Of a stretch of DNA of 40,520 nt, positions 1-7,779 are shown piece after piece. Position 1 is the first letter of the stretch; every line of letters starts with the position of its first letter. This stretch comes from Clostridiales bacterium (GTDB lineage: Bacteria; Bacillota; Clostridia; Christensenellales; Aristaeellaceae): assembly GCA_012523405.1 (NCBI GenBank), contig JAAYIN010000041.1, forward strand, positions 1 through 40,520, written 5' to 3'. Below the pieces are notes generated by a model. It had not been told where the DNA came from. It saw nothing but the letters and a program-made list of their open reading frames with translations, and ran no database searches. Made by a program: the position numbers and the translations under genes.

Positions 1-1
1 C

Positions 2-148
2 ACTGGAAATGGTATGATTTCTGCATGGGGACACTCTCCTTTTTGGGAGGTACGCGGTTTTGTTGCAGAAACATTGTACCAGAAAGGGTTGAGTGTCTTC
101 AACTTTCATTTAACTTTACAATACGATTTCAATTGTAAGGAGTATTAA
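2..148 (+). CDS. 3' end of an unidentified gene (partial)
   Basis: Frame 2 is open from the window edge to a TAA at 146-148, giving the last 48 residues of a protein that starts outside the window. The peptide is rich in aromatic residues and reads like real protein (for example AWGHSPFWEVRGF and FNFHLTLQYDF), but I do not recognise a family. Its stop lies 2 bases before the ATG of the Fur-family gene, and the Shine-Dalgarno AAGGAG (137-142) of that gene lies inside the last codons. It is therefore probably the upstream gene of the zinc operon. Frame 1 is also open over much of this stretch, so the choice of frame rests on the fit to the downstream start and on how protein-like the peptide is. 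Confidence 0.45.
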   Translation, partial: TGNGMISAWGHSPFWEVRGFVAETLYQKGLSVFNFHLTLQYDFNCKEY

Positions 149-150
149 TC

Positions 151-567
151 ATGCCGAGAGTTTATCAAACTCGACAGCAAAAAGCTGTACAGAAACTATT
201 CTCTGCTAGGCCAGAAGATTGCCTGACTGCAGAGGAAGCTTATGATCAATTAACCATAGCAGGCATGGAGGTCGGTAAAACAACAGTTTACCGCGCAATT
301 ACCCGTCTGCTTGAACAAGGCTTGCTGCGTCGCTATGCTGCGCAAGATAGCAGCGAAGCAGCAAGCTATCAATATAATCCGTGTGTGGATAGTCATTTAC
401 ATATTCGCTGTATGGACTGCGGTGTACTTGAGCATTTGCATTGTGATGAGGTTGAACATTTTTCTGCTCACTTGGCTCATCATCATGGTTTCACATTGGA
501 TGAAGGACAAACGATGCTTTATGGATTGTGTAAAGCATGCCAAGGAAAGCAACAGGAAAAGAAATGA
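151..567 (+). CDS. zur: Fur-family metal-responsive repressor, probably Zur
   Basis: This 138-residue protein has the size and layout of Fur-family repressors. A winged-helix DNA-binding half (about 1-80) carries the recognition-helix segment GKTTVYRAITRLLEQGLL, and a metal-binding dimerisation half follows. The structural zinc site is visible as two CxxC pairs (C87/C90 and C127/C130). Regulatory ligands are likely among H82, H84, H95, H97 and C98. The start ATG has AAGGAG 8 bases upstream. The next three genes encode a zinc/manganese-type ABC transporter, and the regulator's stop is 8 bases from the first of them. By context it should be the zinc sensor that represses its own operon, and so Zur rather than PerR or Fur. 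Metal identity is inferred from neighbours; the family itself is clear. Confidence 0.85.
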   Translation: MPRVYQTRQQKAVQKLFSARPEDCLTAEEAYDQLTIAGMEVGKTTVYRAITRLLEQGLLRRYAAQDSSEAASYQYNPCVDSHLHIRCMDCGVLEHLHCDEVEHFSAHLAHHHGFTLDEGQTMLYGLCKACQGKQQEKK

Positions 568-575
568 GGATAACG

Positions 576-1547
576 ATGAGTACTCGCAAAGCAACAACTT
601 TTATAACAATTCTATGCTGTGTGGTTTTATTTTTTTCACTACCCGCAGCACAAGCAGAAAACACTCCGGAGATTTCTATTCTTACTACCGTCTTCCCAGC
701 CTACGACTTTGCATCGGTCATCGTTGGGGATACCGCTAATGTACAACTTCTACTGCCTCCCGGCACAGAAAGTCATAGCTATGAACCCACACCGCAAGAC
801 ATCATTTCAATACAAGACGCCGACTTATTTATTTACGTGGGCGGCGAAAGTGATCATTGGGTCGAGAATATCCTTTCATCAATGGGAAACGATGCTCCCA
901 AGGCTATCCGATTAATGGATTGCGTTGCTGTTGTTAAGGAGGAATACACCTTGGCAATGGAACATGATCACGCTCATAATGAGCATGAAGATCACGACCA
1001 TGACGAAGATCATACAGCAGAGCTCGATGAACATGTTTGGACATCACCCAAAAACGCCATGTTGATTGCGTCGTCACTTGCAAACACGTTAACCACATTG
1101 TCCCCAGCTAATGAAGGCATTTATTCGTCCAATCTTCAAGCCTACTTAACCGAACTTGAGGCACTGGATGCCGCATTTACCGATGTTGTTGCCAATGGGA
1201 AGTGCAGCAAAGTCATTTTTGGCGATCGTTTCCCATTGCGCTATTTCGTCGATGCTTATCAGTTACAGTATGACGCAGCATTCCCAGGTTGCAGCGAGGA
1301 CAGCGAACCCAATATTCGCACCATTATGACTTTGATTGATGAGATAAAGACAGAAGAGATTCCTGTCGTTTTCTATATCGAGTTTTCCAGTCAAAAAACC
1401 GCAAACATCATTGCAGAAGAGACGGGCGCAAAAACACTGCTGTTTCACAGCTGTCACAATGTATCGTTTGATGAGATGGAAAACGGTGCATCCTATTTAA
1501 GCCTTATGCGCAGCAATGTCGACGCCTTAAAGGAGGCGCTTAACTGA
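576..1547 (+). CDS. znuA: Zinc ABC transporter substrate-binding protein (ZnuA/AdcA type)
   Basis: An extracytoplasmic metal-binding protein of the cluster A-I (TroA-like) family, 323 residues from the ATG at 576. An in-frame ATG at 564 overlaps the zur stop, but GAGGA lies 5 bases before 576. The N-terminus is a signal peptide (hydrophobic run ending PAAQA). Likely metal ligands are H67 in GTESHSYEP and H153 in DEHVW. Between them lies a His/Asp/Glu-rich loop (about 130-152, many HD and HE pairs), typical of zinc-type members and thought to collect Zn2+. Where many homologues have a third His, this protein reads FGDRFPLRYF, a variant I associate with clostridial members. The C-terminal LLFHSCHNVS segment is also typical. 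It delivers metal to the permease encoded two genes downstream. Confidence 0.88.
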   Translation: MSTRKATTFITILCCVVLFFSLPAAQAENTPEISILTTVFPAYDFASVIVGDTANVQLLLPPGTESHSYEPTPQDIISIQDADLFIYVGGESDHWVENILSSMGNDAPKAIRLMDCVAVVKEEYTLAMEHDHAHNEHEDHDHDEDHTAELDEHVWTSPKNAMLIASSLANTLTTLSPANEGIYSSNLQAYLTELEALDAAFTDVVANGKCSKVIFGDRFPLRYFVDAYQLQYDAAFPGCSEDSEPNIRTIMTLIDEIKTEEIPVVFYIEFSSQKTANIIAEETGAKTLLFHSCHNVSFDEMENGASYLSLMRSNVDALKEALN

Positions 1548-2260
1548 TGCCTCTAATCACCTGTGAAAATGCTTCTTTTGCTTATGAAGGGCATATCGTC
1601 ATCGACAGCCTCAATTTAGAGGTTCAAAGCGGTGAATACCTTTGCATTGTTGGCGAAAATGGTTCTGGAAAATCGACCCTTGTAAAGGGTCTGCTCAACC
1701 TCCTTGCGCCTGTTCATGGTAAAGTAGTCTACGGCAATGGGCTGCAACGCAATGAAGTCGGTTACTTGCCTCAAAGAAGCGAAATGCAAAAGGACTTTCC
1801 AGCCTCAGTATATGAAGTTGTCACTTCAGGCTGCAGGAGCAAATCTCTTTTTTTAACCAAAGATCAAAAAGCAAAAGCGAATGAAATGATCGACCTGCTA
1901 GGCATAACAAAGCTCAAAAGAAGAAGCTTTATAGAGCTTTCTGGCGGGCAACAACAAAGGGCACTGCTTGCAAGAGCTCTTTGCGCCACAAAAACTGCGT
2001 TGCTATTGGACGAGCCTGTCGCAGGGCTTGACCCGCTTGTGACCAAGGAAATGTATGACATCATTCAAATGCTCAATCAAAAGCAAGGGCTTACCATCAT
2101 CATGGTCTCTCATGATATCAATGCTGCCCTGCGTTACGCTGATCGCATATTACATATGACTCATCATAAGACCTTTCTTGGAACTCCTATTGAATATAGG
2201 CAGTCTCCATTAGGGATGGCTTTTGCAAATGCAAATGAAGGTGGTGGCAATGATGATTGA
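1547..2260 (+). CDS. znuC: Zinc ABC transporter ATP-binding protein
   Basis: ABC ATPase of 237 residues. The Walker A motif GENGSGKST is at 36-44, followed by a Q-loop (GYLPQRS), the signature LSGGQQQR, Walker B ALLLDEP with the D-loop GLDP, and the switch histidine in MVSHD. The start codon shares its A with the TGA of the preceding gene (TGATG), which indicates translational coupling. Family resemblance and position put it in the metal-type (ZnuC/MntB) group. It energises the membrane permease encoded by the overlapping next gene. No anomalies are seen. Confidence 0.9.
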   Translation: MPLITCENASFAYEGHIVIDSLNLEVQSGEYLCIVGENGSGKSTLVKGLLNLLAPVHGKVVYGNGLQRNEVGYLPQRSEMQKDFPASVYEVVTSGCRSKSLFLTKDQKAKANEMIDLLGITKLKRRSFIELSGGQQQRALLARALCATKTALLLDEPVAGLDPLVTKEMYDIIQMLNQKQGLTIIMVSHDINAALRYADRILHMTHHKTFLGTPIEYRQSPLGMAFANANEGGGNDD

Positions 2261-3080
2261 GATGCTTGGAACAATGCTTAGCTATCAATTCATGATTCGC
2301 GCATTGATTGTTGGAACATTGGTTTCGCTCTGCGCAGCCCTTCTAGGCGTTAGCCTCGTGCTAAAGCGTTACTCTATGATCGGAGATGGACTTAGTCATG
2401 TAGGCTTTGGTTCCCTTGCTGTTGCAACCGTGCTTGGCTTTGCACCAATGGCTTTTACAATCCCCGTTGTTGTGCTTACCGCCTTTTTATTGCTTAGGTT
2501 AAGCAGCCAGGGAAAGCTCAAGGGAGATGCACTCATTGCTATGATTTCAACGGGCGCGTTAGCTGTTGGTGTCATCGTTCTTTCGCTCGGCAAAGGAATG
2601 ACCAGCGATGTCAACAACTATCTATTTGGCAGCGTGCTTGCAATGAGCGATAGCGATGTATCGCTTAGTGTTGTACTCACCACCATTGTTCTTATCACAT
2701 TCATTATTTTCTATCGCAAGATTTTTGCTGTAACTTTCGACGAAATGTTTGCGCGCGCTGTTGGGGAAAAGGTTGAGCTCTATAATATGCTTCTCTCCCT
2801 CCTCACCGCGATCACCATCGTTCTTGGCATGAGGGTAATGGGTGCCATGCTTATCTCTAGCCTCATTATATTCCCCGCTGTGACAGCCATGAGGCTATGC
2901 AAGAGTTTCCGCAGCGTAACCATCTGTGCTGCTATCATTTCCGTTGTTTGCTACTTCATAGGGCTTTGCTGCTCCTATGTGTTTGCAACACCTACAGGTG
3001 CAAGCGTTGTCATAGTGAACATTGTGGCGTTCCTTATCTTCTGGGTGATTCGAAAGATCAAATCATCCGTTCTTTCCTAA
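2250..3080 (+). CDS. znuB: Zinc ABC transporter permease
   Basis: Integral membrane permease of the ABC-3 (ZnuB/TroC) family with about eight hydrophobic segments over 276 residues. Conserved-looking stretches include GDGLSHVGFG near the N-terminus and the MRVMGAMLISSLIIFPA segment in the second half. An open frame runs back to 2223, but the ATG at 2250 has AAGGTGG 5 bases upstream, so I start there (2253 is also possible). It overlaps the ATPase gene by 11 bases. It is the last gene of the zur-znuACB operon, followed by a terminator at 3147. Confidence 0.88.
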   Translation: MMIEMLGTMLSYQFMIRALIVGTLVSLCAALLGVSLVLKRYSMIGDGLSHVGFGSLAVATVLGFAPMAFTIPVVVLTAFLLLRLSSQGKLKGDALIAMISTGALAVGVIVLSLGKGMTSDVNNYLFGSVLAMSDSDVSLSVVLTTIVLITFIIFYRKIFAVTFDEMFARAVGEKVELYNMLLSLLTAITIVLGMRVMGAMLISSLIIFPAVTAMRLCKSFRSVTICAAIISVVCYFIGLCCSYVFATPTGASVVIVNIVAFLIFWVIRKIKSSVLS

Positions 3081-3146
3081 TGTCAAAGCAAGGGTTCACA
3101 ACGCAAATATAACAAAGCACAAACCGAATAATTTTTGATACTCTCC

Positions 3147-3178
3147 GCCATGACACAACAAAACGTCATGGCTTTTTC
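3147..3178 (+). terminator. Intrinsic terminator of the zinc operon
   Basis: Perfect 8-bp stem GCCATGAC / GTCATGGC (3147-3154 and 3165-3172) with a 10-base A-rich loop, followed by TTTTT. It lies 66 bases after the permease stop. Confidence 0.8.
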
Positions 3179-3186
3179 AATGCCGC

Positions 3187-3384
3187 CTAATCAATTGTAG
3201 GCTTTGCCCAAGGTGTTTTTCCGTCAAGCTCTTCTATGAATTCATGATATTGCTCCTCCGTTGCCCCTAGCTGTCTTAAGCGCAAATCAAGCAGTAAACG
3301 GTTCATTTGAGCAACTGTATGCTCAAGTTCATCCACCGATTTATCTATGCTTGCCAATACGATTTGTTTCTTTTTACCCATCAT
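3187..3384 (-). CDS. Small hypothetical protein divergent from the recombinase
   Basis: A 65-residue, charged, probably helical protein (KSVDELEHTVAQMNRLLLDL suggests an amphipathic or coiled-coil helix), without membrane segments or Cys clusters. Two adjacent ATG codons are present; GGGGGAG lies 1 base before the first and 4 before the second, so the start may be 3381. It is transcribed away from the large serine recombinase across a 124-base gap. I do not recognise a family. The good ribosome binding site and the placement beside an integrase-type gene suggest an element-encoded accessory or regulatory gene, but that is inference. Confidence 0.5.
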   Translation of the reverse strand: MMGKKKQIVLASIDKSVDELEHTVAQMNRLLLDLRLRQLGATEEQYHEFIEELDGKTPWAKPTID

Positions 3385-3508
3385 ACTCCCCCATCATTTT
3401 TCTAACAAAGGATATGATCTGATCAATGCATATATCTACTAATCTTGTTCAAAAAAGAATATACAGACCATAGACTGTTAGTACATCTCGATAAAGGAGT
3501 GTACCATT

Positions 3509-5137
3509 TTGTCTGTTATTGCTATTTATCCACGCAAAAGTAAGTTCACAGGTAAGGGTGAGTCTGTGCAAACACAAATCGATCTTTGCCGTGAATACTG
3601 CAACGCTCATTTTGAGAATCCCAGCTATCTAATTTACGACGAAGATGAAGGTTATTCGGGCGGCAATACCAATCGACCTGCTTTTATCAAAATGATGAAG
3701 GATGCAAATGACCACAAGTTTGAAATACTATGCTGTTATCGTTTGGATCGCATCAGCAGAAATGTCAGTGATTTTTCTCAAACGCTGGATGAACTGCACA
3801 CGCTCGGTATTGCTTTCGTATCGCTTAAAGAGCAATTTGACACGTCCTCACCCATGGGCCGTGCAATGATTTATATTGCCTCAGTATTTGCCCAGCTTGA
3901 GCGAGATACCATCACTGAACGAATCACCGACAACCTTAAATCCCTTGCCAAAGAAGGTCATTGGCTGGGAGGCACACCCCCAACCGGATACCAAAGCAAA
4001 GCTATCTCGTTCAGTCGCAACGGCAAGACAAGAAAATACTATACATTAACAGAATGTGCTAATGAACTGAGCATCATCAAGATACTTTTTTCTCAATACT
4101 TGGAGAAAAACTCATACGCAGGCGTAGAGACCTACTGCCTAAAGCATTGTATACAGTCCAGAAACGGTAAGAACTTTTCCCGCGCAACCATCAAAGCAAT
4201 ACTGCAAAACCCTGTCTATTGTATTGCTGACAGCGACGCTTGGACCTATTTCAGCCAAGGCGATTTTAACCTCTGCGCTAAGCAGAGTGACTTTGATTGC
4301 GCTCACGGAATACAAGCTTTTAGCCGAACAACCAATCATCGTCCTTCATCTTCATTCAAGCCAACATCCGAATGGATCATTGCAGTGGGCAAGCATCACG
4401 GCGCTATCAGCGGTCGAGATTGGGTTCGCGTGCAAAGTATCAGCAAAAAGCAGACCTCTTCTGCTTATCAATTGCCTTTATCCAACGTTACGCTACTGTC
4501 AGGAGTGATTAAATGCGGTCAATGCGGAGGCTATATGCGTCCTAAAACTCATTCAAATACACGCCTAGACGGTACGCGCGGCGTTAGCTATCATTGCGTA
4601 CTAAAGGCCTCTAGCAGAGGGACACGCTGCCAGATGGAAAACATTGATGCAAGGATGGTTGATAGCCTTGTGATGAGCGAATTATCTCTTCTTGCAGATC
4701 GTTATCAACGTATATCGAATCAACAACACATTGATTTTTCGTTGATATCGTTACAGCATGATGCCTTGAAATCACAATTAATTGCTGCGAGAAAAGAACT
4801 TAGTTCACTTCAAGATAAGCAGAGCAGGTTGATCAGTCATATGTCAGATCAACAGTTATCTGGCGAACTCATTTCAACCATTACAAAAGAACATCAGCGT
4901 TTGGAATCGTCGATCAACGACATACGTGCAACAATCGATAGAATCAATACTAGTTTGCAAACACAAGCAAACAGGCTCTCGATTGCAGATTTCCGTGCAC
5001 AGCTACAATCGCCTTTTTCTGCTCAATTTGATTGTTTGTCATATGCCGACAAGCGCTGGTTTCTTCAAAGCATTATAAAGCGTGTCATATGGGACGGTTC
5101 GCACATTCATATTGAACCAGTCCCCAAGATCCATTAA
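3509..5137 (+). CDS. Large serine recombinase (site-specific integrase type)
   Basis: A 542-residue large serine recombinase. The N-terminal resolvase-type catalytic domain (about 1-145) has the nucleophile S11 in YPRKS and the active-site arginine segment YRLDRISR (77-84). The middle recombinase domain (about 150-270) contains GYQ and the segment LQNPVYC. The zinc-ribbon domain is visible as C336/C339 (CGQC) and C363/C374, and a coiled coil follows at about 415-475. These are the parts used for attachment-site recognition and synapsis. The start is TTG with AAAGGAG 9 bases upstream. No phage structural or conjugation genes are nearby, so it is either the remains of a mobile element or a dedicated DNA-rearrangement enzyme acting on a neighbouring site. 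All key catalytic residues I can check are intact. Confidence 0.9.
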   Translation: MSVIAIYPRKSKFTGKGESVQTQIDLCREYCNAHFENPSYLIYDEDEGYSGGNTNRPAFIKMMKDANDHKFEILCCYRLDRISRNVSDFSQTLDELHTLGIAFVSLKEQFDTSSPMGRAMIYIASVFAQLERDTITERITDNLKSLAKEGHWLGGTPPTGYQSKAISFSRNGKTRKYYTLTECANELSIIKILFSQYLEKNSYAGVETYCLKHCIQSRNGKNFSRATIKAILQNPVYCIADSDAWTYFSQGDFNLCAKQSDFDCAHGIQAFSRTTNHRPSSSFKPTSEWIIAVGKHHGAISGRDWVRVQSISKKQTSSAYQLPLSNVTLLSGVIKCGQCGGYMRPKTHSNTRLDGTRGVSYHCVLKASSRGTRCQMENIDARMVDSLVMSELSLLADRYQRISNQQHIDFSLISLQHDALKSQLIAARKELSSLQDKQSRLISHMSDQQLSGELISTITKEHQRLESSINDIRATIDRINTSLQTQANRLSIADFRAQLQSPFSAQFDCLSYADKRWFLQSIIKRVIWDGSHIHIEPVPKIH

Positions 5138-5214
5138 GCACTCACCAAGCAGGACTAACATTCTAGCCATTCTTTCATCCTCAATGTCGCTTCCTTGTAG
5201 GGGTTGTCAAAGAT

Positions 5215-5556
5215 GTGCTCTTGTCCATTCCTGATGAATCCATTGTACCATACTGCCTAGAGAGCATGGTCAGTGCAATCTGCGTCGCAGGCACCTATGA
5301 AGGCAACAACAAATTCAAGCTCACAGTATGCGTTACCGTCATCTTGAAAGTTCTTGCTCAGGTTGAAGTTCTTATCCCCTCATACGGCTTCTGCCCCATC
5401 CCGCCTTGTGAAGAGTTTGCAGAGAATGTATGCGATGAGTTCTTTAGTCTCCCGCTTTTCCCGCATGCATCGTTGTGTAACAATGATGAAGTCTCCATTC
5501 AGAATGCATCATGCACTATGAATGGCTGTGGTTGCGGATGCGGATGCCGTCGCTGA
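5215..5556 (+). CDS. Small Cys-rich protein, possibly 5'-truncated
   Basis: A 113-residue ORF just downstream of the recombinase. It contains the segment KVLAQVEVLIPSYGFCPIPP and ends in a glycine/cysteine-rich tail (NGCGCGCGCRR). The cysteines suggest metal binding or cross-linking, as in some spore-coat or surface proteins, but I cannot assign a family. The best in-frame start is GTG at 5215, with only a distant AGGGG (5199-5203). The frame stays open upstream to a TAG at 5164-5166, and the peptide read from there also looks protein-like. A strong terminator starts 33 bases after the stop, which supports real transcription of this strand. The weak start next to an integrase suggests the 5' part was displaced or is joined only after recombination. 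Confidence 0.5.
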   Translation: MLLSIPDESIVPYCLESMVSAICVAGTYEGNNKFKLTVCVTVILKVLAQVEVLIPSYGFCPIPPCEEFAENVCDEFFSLPLFPHASLCNNDEVSIQNASCTMNGCGCGCGCRR

Positions 5557-5588
5557 TAATCATCAAATCCACACGTAACTAAAGCATT

Positions 5589-5618
5589 GGGGCATGGCTT
5601 ATCAGCCATGCCCCTTTT
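5589..5618 (+). terminator. Strong intrinsic terminator
   Basis: Perfect 10-bp stem GGGGCATGGC / GCCATGCCCC (5589-5598 and 5605-5614) with a TTATCA loop, then TTTT. It ends the unit containing the Cys-rich ORF. The 156 bases between it and the next promoter show nothing else I can identify. Confidence 0.85.
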
Positions 5619-5774
5619 CCTATTGCCCAAAACCAATGTACTCTCCACTGATTACCAGAGTGCAGAAAACGGTCATTTCCGATCGTCCACCCGTAGATTC
5701 CTGCCTACCATTGCATATAAACGACTACATTTCAAGCTTGATTAATCAAACAGAAAATATTTTTCAGTGAAAAT

Positions 5775-5803
5775 GTTTCACTTTTGAAAATAGGTGGTAT
5801 ACT
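5775..5803 (+). promoter_or_regulatory. Putative extended -10 promoter
   Basis: TATACT at 5798-5803 is preceded by TG at 5795-5796 (extended -10). The -35 region at 17 bp spacing (GTTTCA, 5775-5780) is weak. It lies 55 bases upstream of the small NrdD-like gene. Confidence 0.45.
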
Positions 5804-5857
5804 TAGACAGACACAACATATAGTGCGAATCAACCGATTTTGAAAGGATGACATACC

Positions 5858-6127
5858 ATGGCTTGCACAACTAACGTTACCAATGGAACACTCGAGCAAA
5901 ACGAAATCAATGCTTATATTGATCGCGCCACAAAAAAATACGGCGTAGAACCGCAACACATCGACATCAATGTATGTGGAGAAGATGTAGAACTTCATTA
6001 TGATTTTGGTCCGACAGGATTTCAACGCATTCGTAGAATTACTGGCTATCTGGTAGGTACGCTTGAGCGCTTTAACAACGCCAAACGTTCTGAAGAACAT
6101 GACCGTGTGAAGCATTCCATGTCATAA
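5858..6127 (+). CDS. Stand-alone NrdD C-terminus-like glycyl radical domain protein
   Basis: An 89-residue protein whose last 33 residues resemble the C-terminal glycyl radical loop of anaerobic ribonucleotide reductase NrdD. It has RRITGYLVGT followed by RFNNAKRSEEHDRVKH, against the family pattern R-x-x-G-Y-L ... F-N-x-x-K-x-x-E ... R-V-K-H. The candidate radical glycine is G63. The usual Cys before it (RxCGY) is Thr here. The first half (1-50) holds two cysteines (C3, C40) and acidic stretches and has no clear counterpart in NrdD. AAAGGATG lies before the ATG, and the gene stands alone between a terminator and the serS leader. Full-length NrdD exceeds 600 residues, so this is a separate small protein, perhaps analogous to the spare-part glycyl radical protein GrcA/YfiD. 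That role is inference. Confidence 0.6.
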   Translation: MACTTNVTNGTLEQNEINAYIDRATKKYGVEPQHIDINVCGEDVELHYDFGPTGFQRIRRITGYLVGTLERFNNAKRSEEHDRVKHSMS

Positions 6128-6160
6128 TTTCATCGCGCCACGAAACTTTTTTCAAATCAC

Positions 6161-6189
6161 TTGTTATTTATTTGCAATCTGTGTATAAT
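6161..6189 (+). promoter_or_regulatory. Promoter of the serS leader
   Basis: TTGTTA (6161-6166) and TATAAT (6184-6189) are separated by 17 bp, directly upstream of the T-box leader. Confidence 0.75.
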
Positions 6190-6195
6190 ACCCTA

Positions 6196-6425
6196 ATGAC
6201 ATCGACTGTGAAAGCGATTGTTATGCAGCTTTAGAGAGTAGTCGGGTGGTGCAAGGCTATGTTGCAAACAGTTTATTCCATCACAAGAGTCTAGCAACGA
6301 TGAGTTGCTCGGGTGCGCCCGATATTGCGCAATCAAGTGAAGGCATTGCCTTAAGCTGGGTGGCACCGCGGAAAACGCTTCTTCCGTCCCTGCAACTGTA
6401 TTTCAGTTGCTAGGGGCGTTTTATT
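6196..6425 (+). promoter_or_regulatory. T-box riboswitch controlling serS
   Basis: The leader carries the hallmark T-box sequence GGGTGGCACCGCGG (6358-6371). The antiterminator base with TGGN pairs with the 3' end of uncharged tRNA. It is followed by a terminator whose arms are CGTCCCTGCAACTG (6385-6398) and CAGTTGCTAGGGGCG (6404-6418), with a T-tract after. Upstream, AGAGAG (about 6233-6238) and GGTGGTGCAA fit stem I. The codon TCC at 6277-6279 is the best candidate serine specifier. Uncharged tRNA-Ser should favour antitermination and serS expression. The specifier assignment is by inspection, not by folding. Confidence 0.9.
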
Positions 6426-6451
6426 ATTTAGACTTGGGGAGGATGACTACC

Positions 6452-7723
6452 ATGCTTGACATTAAGCGCATCAGACAAAATCCTGAAGAACTTGTAAGCG
6501 CACTCAAGGCGCGCAACAAGAATATCTCACTGGACGAGTTTCTTCAGCAAGACGAGCAATATCGTAAACTAATTGCACAGGTAGATGAGAAAAAGGCACT
6601 GAGAAATCTGACCAGTAAGAAAATTGGTCAAGCGAAGATGAAAGGCGCTGACGAAAGCGAAACAGCCGCCATCATGGAAGAGATGCGTAAGCTTGGTGAC
6701 GAAATTACTGCACTTGATGCAGACATCGCCGAGCTCAATGCAGCCATCGACCTATTCGTGATGACGGTTCCAAACTATCCGAGCGCAACCACACCTATTG
6801 GCGTGGATGAAAGTGAAAACATCGAGCAACGCCGCTGGGGAACGCCTCGTGAATTTGCTTGGGAACCAAAGCCTCACTGGGATATCGGTACTGATCTTGG
6901 CATTCTGGATTTTGATACTGCTGCAAAGATCTCCGGCGCTCGCTTTACATTCTATCGCGGACTTGGCGCAAGGCTTGAGCGTGCGATCATTAACTTCTTC
7001 TTAAACACCCATGTCGCAAGCGGCTATGACGAGGTGTATCCGCCCTATATGGTTACGCGCGCCACCATGACAGGCACAGGGCAGCTTCCCAAATTCGAAG
7101 ATGATGCCTACAAGGTTGATAAGGACACATTCCTGATTCCAACCGCTGAAGTACCTGTTACCAATATGTATCGCGAAATGATCCTTGATGGAGCGAAGCT
7201 TCCCATCCGCCACTGTGCATATTCCACTTGCTTCCGTGCTGAAGCCGGTAGTGCCGGTCGCGACACCAGAGGACTTATTCGTCAGCATCAATTCAACAAG
7301 GTGGAAATGGTTAAAATTTCGAAGCCAGAGCAAAGCTATGAAGAGCTTGAGAGCATGACAGCCTCCGCCGAGCAAGTGTTGCAGCTGCTTGAACTCCCCT
7401 ATCGTGTGATTTCTCTTTGCACAGGTGATCTAGGCTTTAGCGCAGCAAAAACCTATGATGTTGAAGTCTGGATGCCCAGCTATGGCCGCTATGTAGAAAT
7501 CTCGAGCTGTTCGAACTGCGAGGATTTTCAAGCACGTCGCGCAGGCATTCGTTATCGCGATAATCCCAAGGACAAGCCTCAGTTCGTTCATACGCTCAAC
7601 GGCAGCGGCGTTGCAGTCGGACGTACAGTTGCAGCTATTTTGGAAAACTATCAAAATGATGATGGTACCGTTACCATTCCCGAGGCACTTGTGCCATACA
7701 TGGGAACAGATATCATTAAATAA
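6452..7723 (+). CDS. serS: Serine--tRNA ligase
   Basis: Class II seryl-tRNA synthetase of 423 residues, normal length. The N-terminal antiparallel coiled coil (about 30-105), which grips the tRNA-Ser long arm, precedes the catalytic core. Core signatures visible are TAEVPVTN, the motif 2 region with [35 protein letters not shown], and motif 3 [19 protein letters not shown]. The frame is open back to 6407, but the ATG at 6452 with GGGGAGG 9 bases upstream gives the expected [13 protein letters not shown]-terminus. It charges tRNA-Ser (and tRNA-Sec where present) and is controlled by the upstream T-box. Confidence 0.95.
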   Translation: MLDIKRIRQNPEELVSALKARNKNISLDEFLQQDEQYRKLIAQVDEKKALRNLTSKKIGQAKMKGADESETAAIMEEMRKLGDEITALDADIAELNAAIDLFVMTVPNYPSATTPIGVDESENIEQRRWGTPREFAWEPKPHWDIGTDLGILDFDTAAKISGARFTFYRGLGARLERAIINFFLNTHVASGYDEVYPPYMVTRATMTGTGQLPKFEDDAYKVDKDTFLIPTAEVPVTNMYREMILDGAKLPIRHCAYSTCFRAEAGSAGRDTRGLIRQHQFNKVEMVKISKPEQSYEELESMTASAEQVLQLLELPYRVISLCTGDLGFSAAKTYDVEVWMPSYGRYVEISSCSNCEDFQARRAGIRYRDNPKDKPQFVHTLNGSGVAVGRTVAAILENYQNDDGTVTIPEALVPYMGTDIIK

Positions 7724-7735
7724 CAACTTACTAAA

Positions 7736-7779
7736 AAGAGCTGGACGATGGCAACGCGCCACTATCCAGCTCTTTTTTT
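7736..7779. terminator. Bidirectional terminator between serS and recQ
   Basis: Stem GAGCTGGA / TCCAGCTC (7738-7745 and 7765-7772), flanked by AAAAA on the left and a run of T on the right. It can therefore stop transcription of serS (+) and recQ (-). The recQ stop codon sits in its right edge. Confidence 0.8.

Noticed and set aside
311-915. Plus-strand open frames overlapping zur and znuA in other frames
   Set aside because: Shadows of genes with clear families; no ribosome binding sites.
3420-3506. GTACA/TGTAC inverted repeat around the recombinase ribosome binding site
   Set aside because: Only 5 bp per arm with a long interior; too weak to call an operator, and no clear promoter could be set beside it.
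3176-5208. Similar sequences TCAATGcCGCcT...TGTAGG (3177-3200) and TCAATGtCGCtT...TGTAGG (5181-5202) flanking the recombinase, as possible attachment sites
   Set aside because: The match needs a 4-base gap and several mismatches, and the left copy lies inside the end of the small divergent ORF. It is within what chance can give; an alignment to empty sites in relatives would be needed.
5732-6115. Minus-strand open frame of 127 codons
   Set aside because: Shadow of the NrdD-like gene on the plus strand; its peptide has no family features and no good ribosome binding site, while the plus-strand frame has both.
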